Origin: Paludibacteraceae bacterium
GTDB taxonomy: Bacteria; Bacteroidota; Bacteroidia; Bacteroidales; Paludibacteraceae
DNA: 35,448 nt
NCBI GenBank assembly: GCA_016280845.1
Contig: JAEEHO010000138.1
Location: forward strand, 1-35,448
Reading direction: 5' to 3'
The translations under genes and the position numbers were made by a program. Each line of letters begins with the position of its first letter. Position 1 is the first letter of the stretch. The notes below the pieces were generated by a model that was given only the letters and a program-made list of their open reading frames with translations, was not told the origin of the DNA and did no database searches. Below, in pieces: positions 1 through 7,219 of the stretch.

Positions 1-1
1 C

Positions 2-1570
2 AAAGTCAAACCAACCTCCTCTTATGTAAGAGGAACAGAAATTAAAATTCGCGGTACTGGTTCTATTTCTGCCGATGTGCGTTACAGCAAAGCCCGCACA
101 ATGGCTACCGCAGATATGGTGTACGCGGAAGAAGAGGTCGCTATGGAAACCGTCATGGATGCCGATCCGTCGATGGCGGTAGTCGGCTATGGCTATAGCG
201 GAAAGAAAGAAGTAGTTAGCAATGCCATTTCTGCCGGCAAACTGACAGCGGGTGAAGTCAACGATTTTGCACGTTGGAATTACTGGCAGCATGTGCTCGG
301 CGAAACACACAAACAATATATAGACGACTGGCGTATATTGGCGCAAGACCGTTATGTGGTACAAGTGACCAACCGCAACGGCTATCCTTTTGCCAACATC
401 CCTGTCAATCTAATAGATGCACAAGGCAACACGCTCTATCAAGCCGTGACGGACAACACCGGCAAAGCTGAGTTGTGGAATAATTTGACGAATGGACGAA
501 AAGCGAAAGGCACTATAAAGGCGAAAGGCGAAAGGACGAAAGGCGAAAGTCTGCGAGTGATAGTGAATGGCAAGAAGTATTCCGCCAAGCCGTTTAGCGA
601 GGGATGCAATGCTATTGTGTTGGACGAAGCGTGCGAGGCACAAGACGGTGTGGATGTGTTCTTTATCTTCGATGCAACCGGTTCGATGGGAGACGAATTG
701 CGATACCTACAGGCAGAGATGCGCGATGTGATAGCGCGTGCCGAAGCGGCCACAGGCGGTTTGTCTATCCGCACAGGCGCAGTCGTTTATCGCGACCACG
801 GTGACCAATATCTGACACGTATCAGCCGTCTGACCAGCCGCATGTCCACCACACAGGCATTCATTGACAAACAGGAAGCAAACGGCGGAGGCGATTTTCC
901 GGAAGCCATTCCGGAAGCACTCATGGCAGCACTCAACAGCGCAGGATGGGACGAAAATGCGCGCACACGCATTGCGTTCCTAATATTAGACGCTCCATGC
1001 CATACCGATTCTGCCACTATTGCTCTACTACACGAACAAATACTGAATGCAGCCGCAGTGGGTGTGCGCATTGTGCCGGTCGTTTGCAGCGGTCTGGACA
1101 AAAGTGGCGAGTTGCTGATGCGCTCCATCGCACTGGCAACCAACGGCACATCGTTCTTCCTAACCGACGACTCAGGCATAGGCGAAACGCACCTCAAACC
1201 GACTACCGACAGCCTGAAAGTGGAACACCTGAACGATATGTTGGTTCGCACGATAGTGGAGTTCAGCTACATGCCCGATTGCACAGGTCATTGGAATGAA
1301 GAACAAATCAGTCAAGTGGACGAGCACTTTATTCCTAATCCATTCGATACGAAGGATTTAAGTCCGGAAGAGATAACCGAAAAAGACTCACCTAGCACGC
1401 TCTATCTCTTGGATATAACCGGTAAGTTGATCATGGTTTATCAAGGACGTTTGGAAGACGCGGGAGACGCACAATTGTCCAAACTGCGTTATCAACTCTC
1501 CACCGGTATCTATTTCGTCAAAGCCTTCTATGACGGCGAATGGCACACCAAAAAGATGTTGGTTCACTAG
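2..1570 (+). CDS. Secreted von Willebrand factor A domain protein with T9SS type A C-terminal domain (5' partial)
   Basis: The frame is open from the first bases of the window, so the gene starts upstream; a GTG at 77 is only an internal codon. The N-terminal part seen here has no clear family, but contains VVGYG followed by KKE, a string familiar from SusC-like plug regions. A carboxypeptidase-regulatory-like segment follows (about 355-560). The VWA domain spans about 650-1240: FDATGSMGDE at 668-697 is a MIDAS motif of DxTxS type, then GGGDFPEA (about 886-909) and ILDAPCH (about 982-1003), all typical of the family, which binds a divalent metal and protein ligands. The end (about 1396-1567, LLDITGKLI ... 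GIYFVKA ... KKMLVH) matches a complete T9SS type A sorting domain, so the protein is probably exported by type IX secretion to the cell surface. A low-complexity, Lys-rich insert is encoded by a DNA repeat at 501-550. Ligand unknown. Confidence 0.85.
   Translation, partial: KVKPTSSYVRGTEIKIRGTGSISADVRYSKARTMATADMVYAEEEVAMETVMDADPSMAVVGYGYSGKKEVVSNAISAGKLTAGEVNDFARWNYWQHVLGETHKQYIDDWRILAQDRYVVQVTNRNGYPFANIPVNLIDAQGNTLYQAVTDNTGKAELWNNLTNGRKAKGTIKAKGERTKGESLRVIVNGKKYSAKPFSEGCNAIVLDEACEAQDGVDVFFIFDATGSMGDELRYLQAEMRDVIARAEAATGGLSIRTGAVVYRDHGDQYLTRISRLTSRMSTTQAFIDKQEANGGGDFPEAIPEALMAALNSAGWDENARTRIAFLILDAPCHTDSATIALLHEQILNAAAVGVRIVPVVCSGLDKSGELLMRSIALATNGTSFFLTDDSGIGETHLKPTTDSLKVEHLNDMLVRTIVEFSYMPDCTGHWNEEQISQVDEHFIPNPFDTKDLSPEEITEKDSPSTLYLLDITGKLIMVYQGRLEDAGDAQLSKLRYQLSTGIYFVKAFYDGEWHTKKMLVH
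501..550 (+). repeat. GCGAAAG short repeat inserted in the VWA gene
   Basis: The stretch consists of degenerate GGCGAAAGG / GGACGAAAGG units and is translated in frame as a Lys/Gly-rich segment. Its 20-bp part at 508-527 recurs exactly at 1579-1598, just after the stop codon of the same gene. This looks like a dispersed non-coding repeat captured in a reading frame. Confidence 0.7.
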
Positions 1571-1578
1571 AGTTACAG

Positions 1579-1598
1579 AGGCACTATAAAGGCGAAAG
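1579..1598 (+). repeat. Second copy of the 20-bp repeat found at 508-527
   Basis: AGGCACTATAAAGGCGAAAG is identical to 508-527. It lies 8 bp after the stop codon of the VWA gene and is followed by further GAAAG-like sequence. Confidence 0.8.
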
Positions 1599-1621
1599 AC
1601 ATAGGTAACGAAAGCAAAATA

Positions 1622-1653
1622 AACGAACGCCAACTTTGCAGTCGGCGTTCGTT
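1622..1653 (+). terminator. Stem-loop after the VWA gene, probable terminator
   Basis: The arms AACGAACGCC (1622-1631) and GGCGTTCGTT (1644-1653) are perfectly complementary over 10 bp, and three inner pairs can extend the stem toward a TTGC loop. It lies about 50 bp after the stop. There is no U-tract, so termination efficiency is uncertain. Confidence 0.6.
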
Positions 1654-1706
1654 GCATTACATGTAAAGTGAATATTTCAGTTCTTATTTTCCGTAATATT
1701 ACGAAA

Positions 1707-1900
1707 GTTTCGAAACAATAAAAATTCACCCATCGTTTCGAAACATGCCACACACTCACAAAAGCACATTTGCAATAGCAAAGTCGGTCATTCTGAATAG
1801 TTTCGATATTTCGAATGATTCTTTCCAAATAGTTTACTATTACGCTTTCAAAAACTATTTCGATATTTTTTCAGAACAAAAGTCTTGGTAGTTTCGAAAA
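1707..1900. repeat. Cluster of TTTCGAAA-type palindromes upstream of the 2008 gene
   Basis: GTTTCGAAAC occurs exactly at 1707-1716 and 1735-1744, a half-degenerate copy GTTTCGAAAA lies at 1891-1900 inside the promoter, and TTTCGATATTT occurs at 1801-1811 and 1858-1868. Repeated palindromes upstream of and inside a promoter could be regulator binding sites. No regulator is identifiable here. Confidence 0.45.
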
Positions 1901-1915
1901 AAAGCAGTAATTTTG
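1884..1915 (+). promoter_or_regulatory. Bacteroidetes-type promoter for the 2008-5868 operon
   Basis: A -7 element TAATTTTG (TAnnTTTG) lies at 1908-1915, with CTTG at 1884-1887 as a weak -33 element about 20 bp upstream. The 26 bases 1891-1916 match 35008-35033 at 25 positions, and that second site is also a promoter. Transcription would start near 1922, after the TTG codon at 1885, which rules out that codon as the start of the next gene. Confidence 0.7.
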
Positions 1916-1927
1916 CACCGCATTTCG

Positions 1928-1947
1928 TTGCAAAGTATATTTTGCAA
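1928..1947 (+). other. Small hairpin in the 5' leader of the 2008 gene
   Basis: TTGCAAA (1928-1934) and TTTGCAA (1941-1947) pair over 7 bp around a 6-nt loop, just downstream of the predicted transcription start. It may stabilise the mRNA. Low confidence that it is functional. Confidence 0.3.
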
Positions 1948-2007
1948 AACGGCGCAACAATGCTTTCAGGTATATTATTGCACAATTTAATGGCAAAGGG
2001 CAAAAAA

Positions 2008-3534
2008 ATGAAAAGATTCATATTCACAAGTTTAATTTTATTCTTTGCGCTGGTGGTTAACGCAGGCAATACGAGTTGCCGCTACACACCGGACAACACC
2101 ACCATCTTCAAAAACCCGGAACGCGGCTATACGGAAGAGTTGAGCAAAAAAGTCTCCGCAAGCAGCAATCATGTTGTCGTAGGCAACGTTAGCGATAGTT
2201 GGGGCAACAGTAACAAAAAGACCTTGGCACTTGTGTTGTATAATTTCAACAAATTCAAGGCTCAAGAACTTCCGGAAGAGATTCTCACCGGTTTTGACGA
2301 GGATATGGCAGAATTGCGTAAGTACGGACTGAAGTGCGTGCTGCGTTTCGCTTATACCGAAAGCCAGAGCGACAATGTGGATGCCACGCCGGAATGGGTA
2401 GACAAGCACTTGGAGCAACTGAGTCAGCACCTGATTGACAACGCAGATGTTATCTATACCATCGAAGCCGGATTCGTCGGCTCGTGGGGCGAATGGTACT
2501 ACACCAAGAACTACGGCAACGAGAGCCAACATATGAATGCCAACCGCCGAAAGGTGATTGAGTCGCTTTTCAAATACGCTCCGACTGATCGTTTCATTCT
2601 TTTCCGTTACCCGATGCTCAAGACTGAGTATCTGAGCGACAAAAACCCGCTGACTGAGTCCGAAGGATTCAGCGGCACAATCAAAGCACGTATGGGTTGC
2701 CACAACGACGCATTCCTGAACAACTGGGGCAACGATGGTACTTATGCCAGCAACAGTAAAGACGACGATCCGAAAGTTCGTCAGTATATTGCCACCGAGA
2801 CGCTCTACGTGCCGAACGGCGGTGAAACGAATGTGGAGGAGGATGATTTGGCAGAGAAAGTATATACCAAAGCGCCATCAGAAATGAGCAAATACCACTG
2901 GTCGTTCTGCGGTCAATCGTACGCAACCCAAGTTACCAGACGCTGGAAAAACAGCGGTATTTTCGACACGCTGAATGTTCATATGGGTTATCGCTATAAC
3001 CTGATAAACGGTTTGTACAGCGACAAGGCTGCTCCCGGCGGCAAGGCCAACATCACCATCCTTGTTCGCAACGTGGGCTATGCTCCTATCTACAACGAGC
3101 GTCCGGTGTATATCGTACTGAAAAACAGCAGCAATACCTACTCTATCAAGTTGCAAGCTGACCCGCGTCGCTGGTTGCCTAACGGCTACTACAGCAACAT
3201 CAACGAGCAGATAACCATACCTGACAATGTCAAGGAAGGCAAATACAAAATGTATCTGTGGATGCCGGACAAATACGAGTCGATTGCTAACGACCCGCGT
3301 TACGCAGTCCGCATGGCCAACAAAGACCTATGGGATGAGAATACCGGTTACAACGATTTGAAGGCAGAAATAACCATTTCCAAATCCGCCTCAAAAGACC
3401 CGGGAAATCTGCCGGAAGGAATAGAAGAAACGAATGACGGTCTGCAAGCAGCCCGTCCATGCAAGGTACTGGAAAACGGTATCTTGTTTGTTGTGATGCC
3501 TGACGGACGCAAATACAACGTGATGGGGTATTGA
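2008..3534 (+). CDS. Secreted DUF4874/DUF4832-type protein with short C-terminal tail
   Basis: The protein is 508 aa from ATG 2008. I chose this start because it opens a clear signal peptide (Lys-Arg, hydrophobic core, NAG near residue 20) and because upstream in-frame starts fall inside the promoter. NPERGY near residue 30 and GSWGEWYY at residues 158-165 are hallmarks of the DUF4874 (N-terminal) plus DUF4832 (C-terminal) architecture of Bacteroidetes surface proteins, thought to combine a barrel-like domain with a beta-sandwich. No activity is established for that family to my knowledge. The last 25 residues (VLENGILFVV ... YNVMGY) match the short tail found on most secreted proteins in this window. 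It begins an operon with the HAD gene, whose ATG overlaps its stop codon by 1 nt. The carbohydrate context suggests a glycan-related role (inference). Confidence 0.8.
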   Translation: MKRFIFTSLILFFALVVNAGNTSCRYTPDNTTIFKNPERGYTEELSKKVSASSNHVVVGNVSDSWGNSNKKTLALVLYNFNKFKAQELPEEILTGFDEDMAELRKYGLKCVLRFAYTESQSDNVDATPEWVDKHLEQLSQHLIDNADVIYTIEAGFVGSWGEWYYTKNYGNESQHMNANRRKVIESLFKYAPTDRFILFRYPMLKTEYLSDKNPLTESEGFSGTIKARMGCHNDAFLNNWGNDGTYASNSKDDDPKVRQYIATETLYVPNGGETNVEEDDLAEKVYTKAPSEMSKYHWSFCGQSYATQVTRRWKNSGIFDTLNVHMGYRYNLINGLYSDKAAPGGKANITILVRNVGYAPIYNERPVYIVLKNSSNTYSIKLQADPRRWLPNGYYSNINEQITIPDNVKEGKYKMYLWMPDKYESIANDPRYAVRMANKDLWDENTGYNDLKAEITISKSASKDPGNLPEGIEETNDGLQAARPCKVLENGILFVVMPDGRKYNVMGY

Positions 3535-4187
3535 TGATGGAAAAGAAGTTTGACACGGTAGTCTTTGATTTAGGCGGAGTGCTGATTGACTTGGACGTGC
3601 CGCGATGTGTCGGTCACTTCAAGCGTCTAATGGGTGAAGCGAATGTGCGCAACGTGTTGGGAATAGATGACGAAGGGGAAGGAGTGGTTGCCGTGAGCGC
3701 GGCTACACGTCAGTTGATGCACGACTACGAATACGGCAATATCAGCACCGAGGATTTTCTAGACAGTGTTTGTAGTTATTGCCATCCCGGCACAACGACC
3801 GACGATGTGCGTGCAGCTTGGATGAGCATGTTGGCCGAACTGCCACAAGAACGGCTGAACTACATCGCCGATTTGCGCAAAGCGGGATACAAGACATATC
3901 TGTTGTCCAACTCGAACGAGATGCATTGGGATTACATCTTCGAACAATACCACTTGAGTGAGTACTTCGACGGCATCTACGCTTCCCATCATTTGCACAT
4001 GGCCAAGCCGAGCCAAGAGATATTTGAGTTTGTCGCCCGTGATGCCAAGATTGATTCCTCGCAAACTATCTACGTGGACGACTTAGACAAGAATCGCGCT
4101 GCCGGAGAGAAATACGCCAACTGGCAGACATGTGAATCAGTAGAGAAACTAAAAATGGAAATAGAAGGATTAAGAAAAAGCATTTAA
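3534..4187 (+). CDS. HAD-superfamily (subfamily IA) phosphatase
   Basis: This 217-aa cytoplasmic protein has all four HAD motifs: FDLGGVLID with nucleophile Asp12, LLSNSN with Ser125, Lys158 in AKPSQEIF, and YVDDLDKN with Asp182/Asp183. The DLGGVL form of motif I, with Gly where many HADs have a second Asp, is usual in the YihX-like group, which dephosphorylates sugar phosphates such as glucose 1-phosphate. ATG 3534 overlaps the upstream stop (TGATG); ATG 3537 is an equally possible start. It precedes a sugar-1-kinase-like gene by 12 bp, so a role on hexosamine phosphates is plausible (inference). A mutase is less likely because beta-phosphoglucomutases carry a DxD motif. Confidence 0.85.
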   Translation: MMEKKFDTVVFDLGGVLIDLDVPRCVGHFKRLMGEANVRNVLGIDDEGEGVVAVSAATRQLMHDYEYGNISTEDFLDSVCSYCHPGTTTDDVRAAWMSMLAELPQERLNYIADLRKAGYKTYLLSNSNEMHWDYIFEQYHLSEYFDGIYASHHLHMAKPSQEIFEFVARDAKIDSSQTIYVDDLDKNRAAGEKYANWQTCESVEKLKMEIEGLRKSI

Positions 4188-4190
4188 CCC
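4181..4190 (+). promoter_or_regulatory. CATTTAACCC leader motif before the kinase gene
   Basis: This 10-mer overlaps the HAD stop codon and lies 9 nt before the kinase ATG. Exact copies are at 9886-9895 and 33240-33249, and a TTTAACCC core is at 17434-17441, always ahead of a start codon. Function unknown. Confidence 0.35.
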
Positions 4191-4199
4191 AGTTATAAG

Positions 4200-5285
4200 A
4201 TGAAAGACATTTTGAATCAGTTCGCCATCCGGAATGAGGTGGCTGACCCGGAACCGCTGAAAATCGGTTTTATCAACGAGTCGTATGTCGTGCGTGCAAA
4301 ACGCCCGGGTGAGAAATCGTATTTCTTGCAGCGCATCAACCACCATATCTTTCAGAATGTGGAAGGTTTGCAGCAGAATATTCAAAAAGTGACAGACCAT
4401 ATTCGCCGGAAGTTGCAAACTGCCGGTGAGACTGACATAGAGCGTAAAGTGCTGGAACTGGTTCCGACCAAGGACGGAAAGCTCTATTATAAAACACCGG
4501 AAGGCAATTATTGGCGTGTCTATGTACTTATCGAAAACGCCACTTCGCAGGAGAAAGTGACACCTAAGTCGGCTGAACTGACGGGCGAGGCGTTCGGTCG
4601 TTTCCAGTGCCAGTTGGCAGACCTGCCTTTTGATGAGTTGTGCGAGTCAATTCCTAACTTCCACAACATAGAGTTCCGTCTGCAGCAATTGGACGAAGCG
4701 ATTGCAGCTAATCCGGTCGGCCGTAAAGGTTACTGCGCAGATGTCATAGCAGCCATCAATAAACGCCGCGAAGAGATGTGTCTGGCGGAGCGTTTGTTCC
4801 GCGAAGGCAAACTGCCGAAACACATCAACCACTGCGACACCAAGGTTAACAATATTCTTTTTGATGAAGCAGGTCGACCTATTTGCATCGTTGATTTGGA
4901 TACCGTGATGCCTGGCTTTGTGCTGAGCGATTTTGGAGATTTCATGCGTACTGCGGCTAACACAGGACTCGAAGACGACACAAACCTAGACAATATACGA
5001 GTCGATCTGGAGATTTTCGAGGCCTACGCACGCGGCTATCTCAAACAGGCAACCTTCCTTACCGACTTAGAGAAGGAATTGCTGCCTTACGGCTGCCGTT
5101 TGCTGAGTTACATGCAGACCGTGCGCTTCTTCACCGACTACCTGAACGGTGACACGTACTATAAGATTCAGTACCCCGAACACAATATAGTTCGCACCCG
5201 CGCGCAACTGCGCCTGCTCGAGGAACAAGAGAAAGTAGCCGAGCAGATGAAGGCGATAATTCACAAATTAGAGAAGAATGGTTAA
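4200..5285 (+). CDS. nahK: APH-fold sugar kinase, N-acetylhexosamine 1-kinase-like
   Basis: At 361 aa the length fits NahK/LnpB, the bifidobacterial kinase that phosphorylates GlcNAc or GalNAc at C1 using ATP. The phosphotransferase catalytic loop is clear: HCDTKVNN with His211, Asp213 and Asn218, followed by the metal-binding IVDLDTVMPG with Asp232 and Asp234. The N-terminal lobe has NESYVV and YFLQRIN, typical of the family. In bifidobacteria this kinase accompanies a lacto-N-biose phosphorylase; none is visible here. Its neighbours are a HAD phosphatase and, further on, AgaS and KbaZ homologues, which favours an amino sugar as substrate. Substrate choice (GalNAc, GlcNAc or another sugar) cannot be read from the sequence, so the symbol denotes family resemblance. 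Confidence 0.75.
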   Translation: MKDILNQFAIRNEVADPEPLKIGFINESYVVRAKRPGEKSYFLQRINHHIFQNVEGLQQNIQKVTDHIRRKLQTAGETDIERKVLELVPTKDGKLYYKTPEGNYWRVYVLIENATSQEKVTPKSAELTGEAFGRFQCQLADLPFDELCESIPNFHNIEFRLQQLDEAIAANPVGRKGYCADVIAAINKRREEMCLAERLFREGKLPKHINHCDTKVNNILFDEAGRPICIVDLDTVMPGFVLSDFGDFMRTAANTGLEDDTNLDNIRVDLEIFEAYARGYLKQATFLTDLEKELLPYGCRLLSYMQTVRFFTDYLNGDTYYKIQYPEHNIVRTRAQLRLLEEQEKVAEQMKAIIHKLEKNG

Positions 5286-5868
5286 GTGGCTTTTGGTTAT
5301 GATATTACTAATAGATAAGGTCAACTGGCCAAGTGCCTTCCCGGAAGCGCCGGAAGCAAGTGTGGAAGTTACGAACGACCACGAATTTCTATATTTGAAA
5401 TATAAAGTGAAAGGTGCGCAACTGCGCGCTGTAACGACTGAAGATCAGGGGCCTGTATGGGAAGACTCATGTGTGGAGTTCTTTTGTCAGGTTCCGGGAG
5501 ACAATTGTTATTTCAATTTCGAAACCAATTGTATCGGTGCCATGGTTGCTTCGCGCCGCCGCGGCAGAGCCGAAGATGTGCAGCCCCTCTCTCCGGAAGA
5601 AATGACACAAATCAAGCGACATTGCACCTACCCGCGCAAAGCGATAGAGGAACAAGACGGCTTATTCGAATGGACTGTAGATCTGCAGATTCCGCTGGTG
5701 CTTATCTTCCGCGAGCACGAGCCGCAGTTTCCACAGAAGCTGTTTGTCAACTTCTACAAGTGCGCAGACAAGACAAAGAAACCACACTTCCTCAGTTGGA
5801 ATCCGATACCTCTTCCGAAGCCCGATTTTCATTGTCCGGAGTACTTTGGAGAGATAGTTTTGAAGTGA
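5278..5868 (+). CDS. CBM9-like (DOMON-type) carbohydrate-binding domain protein, apparently cytoplasmic
   Basis: This protein of 196 aa (189 aa if the ATG at 5299 is used) consists of one domain. PVWEDSCVEFFC (residues 59-70), then YFNFETNCIGAM and a final FHCPEYFGEI, match the carbohydrate-binding family 9-like proteins of Bacteroidetes. The first start overlaps the kinase by 8 nt, suggesting translational coupling. The hydrophobic N-terminus (KWLLVMILLI) is short and lacks a convincing cleavage site, and the downstream start removes most of it, so I do not call a signal peptide. The role may be sugar or glycoside binding inside the cell, or an enzyme activity not yet assigned. Confidence 0.7.
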   Translation: MVKWLLVMILLIDKVNWPSAFPEAPEASVEVTNDHEFLYLKYKVKGAQLRAVTTEDQGPVWEDSCVEFFCQVPGDNCYFNFETNCIGAMVASRRRGRAEDVQPLSPEEMTQIKRHCTYPRKAIEEQDGLFEWTVDLQIPLVLIFREHEPQFPQKLFVNFYKCADKTKKPHFLSWNPIPLPKPDFHCPEYFGEIVLK

Positions 5869-6008
5869 AAGAAAAGACTGCTTTTTCGAAATATTGCGAA
5901 ACGGGCATCGAAACATACATTTAACACGTTTTCATAGGGTTAGATGGCAGTTTCAATTTTATGTTAAACAACATAGCAAAGACAAACAAATATTTTATAT
6001 TTATGTTG

Positions 6009-6016
6009 TAATTTTG
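6009..6016 (+). promoter_or_regulatory. Probable -7 promoter element for the agaS transcription unit
   Basis: TAATTTTG fits the TAnnTTTG consensus and lies 43 bp before the agaS ATG. A good -33 TTTG at 19-21 bp spacing is not seen (GACAAACAAA is found there). A TTTCG/CGAAA inverted repeat lies further upstream near 5884-5901. Confidence 0.5.
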
Positions 6017-6058
6017 CAGTGCGAATATTTTTTTAATTAACACATATACAATCAATCA

Positions 6059-7180
6059 ATGGCAACTTCATTTACATTCGATGAAATTCATCAGCAACCG
6101 GCTATGTGGCGCAAAGAGCTGCAAGCATTGCTGAGTGCAAAAGCTGAAATCAGTGCATTCATGCACAAGTACCTTACCCCGGAAACCGACATCGTTTTGA
6201 CAGGTGCCGGCACTTCGGCTTTTATCGGTGACGCTCTGGCACCGGTTATGCGTGGCATGTGGCGCAATGTACGTGCCGTAGCTACGACAGATTTGATCAC
6301 CCACGCAGACTGCCTGCTCGATGCAGAGCGTCCGTTGCTGCTCGTCAGCTTTGCTCGTTCGGGTAACAGCCCTGAGAGCGTTGGCGCAGTAAACCTGGCT
6401 AACAAACTCTGCAAGAAAGTAGCTCACGTCTACATCACTTGCAACAAGAACGGAAAGTTGGCACAGCAGGCTAAGGGCCAGGACAACATCCTGTTGCTCC
6501 AGTTGCCGGAAGAGACCGACGACAAGTCGCTGGCTATGACCAGCAGTTTCTCCACTATGCTGTTGACCTGCATCATGCTCGGTAACATCGACACTCTGGA
6601 GAAAGATGCAGAGAAATTGGAGAACACCGCTAAGAACGCAGAGGCTGTTATCGCTAACTACGAGAACAGCCTGAAGGCTATCGCTGAGCGTCCGTTCGAG
6701 CGTGGTGTATTCTTGGGTTCGGGAGCACTGAAGGGTATTGCAGAAGAGTGCCACCTGAAGTTGCAGGAGTTGACCGATGGTGCAGTAGTCTGCAAATTCG
6801 ACAGCTTCCTCGGTTTCCGTCACGGCCCGAAGGCTGTTGTCAACAACAAGTCGCTGGTTGCATACTTGATGACTGACGAGGAGAAGACTCAGCGCTACGA
6901 GCGTGACTTGGTTCGCCAAGTGGACGGCAACAACAAACCGGTTGCACAGATCATCGTTATCGCAGGTCAGAAGCCGGCATTGGATGGCGTTAATGCAGAC
7001 CTGATTGTAGCAATGCCTCACGGCAGCGCCGAGACCGGTGCTTACGGAATCGTTTCGTACGTATTGGTTGGTCAGTTGCTCGGCTACTACGCTTCGCTGG
7101 CACACAACTTGACTCCGGACGCTCCGTCGGTAAGCGGTAACATCCACCGTGTGGTAGAAGGCGTAACCATCTACGAATAA
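6059..7180 (+). CDS. agaS: AgaS-like SIS-domain sugar isomerase (galactosamine-6-phosphate deaminase/isomerase family)
   Basis: This 373-aa protein has two SIS (sugar isomerase) modules. The first includes TGAGTSAFIGD (residues 48-58) and SFARSGNSPES (97-107), the Ser-rich phosphosugar-binding loops; the second starts near GSGALKGIAEECHLKLQELTDG-type sequence (about residue 222) and contains FRHGPKAV. This order and length match AgaS, which converts galactosamine 6-phosphate to tagatose 6-phosphate plus ammonia in GalNAc catabolism. KbaZ and PfkB homologues downstream support that pathway. It opens a closely spaced run of genes that extends to about 26091. GlmS-type glutaminase and GlcN-6-P deaminase (NagB) domains are absent. 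Confidence 0.85.
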   Translation: MATSFTFDEIHQQPAMWRKELQALLSAKAEISAFMHKYLTPETDIVLTGAGTSAFIGDALAPVMRGMWRNVRAVATTDLITHADCLLDAERPLLLVSFARSGNSPESVGAVNLANKLCKKVAHVYITCNKNGKLAQQAKGQDNILLLQLPEETDDKSLAMTSSFSTMLLTCIMLGNIDTLEKDAEKLENTAKNAEAVIANYENSLKAIAERPFERGVFLGSGALKGIAEECHLKLQELTDGAVVCKFDSFLGFRHGPKAVVNNKSLVAYLMTDEEKTQRYERDLVRQVDGNNKPVAQIIVIAGQKPALDGVNADLIVAMPHGSAETGAYGIVSYVLVGQLLGYYASLAHNLTPDAPSVSGNIHRVVEGVTIYE

Positions 7181-7219
7181 ACCAATTCACAAACTCGAAA
7201 TTCAAAATTATTAGATATC

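Noticed and set aside
1885-2007. Upstream extension of the 2008 gene from a TTG at 1885
   Set aside because: The extension would be translated from promoter DNA and would bury the signal peptide inside the protein.
6068-7147. Long open frame on the - strand (359 codons) opposite agaS
   Set aside because: It is a shadow of a well-supported + strand gene with SIS motifs; its translation has no recognisable domain and no promoter or start context.
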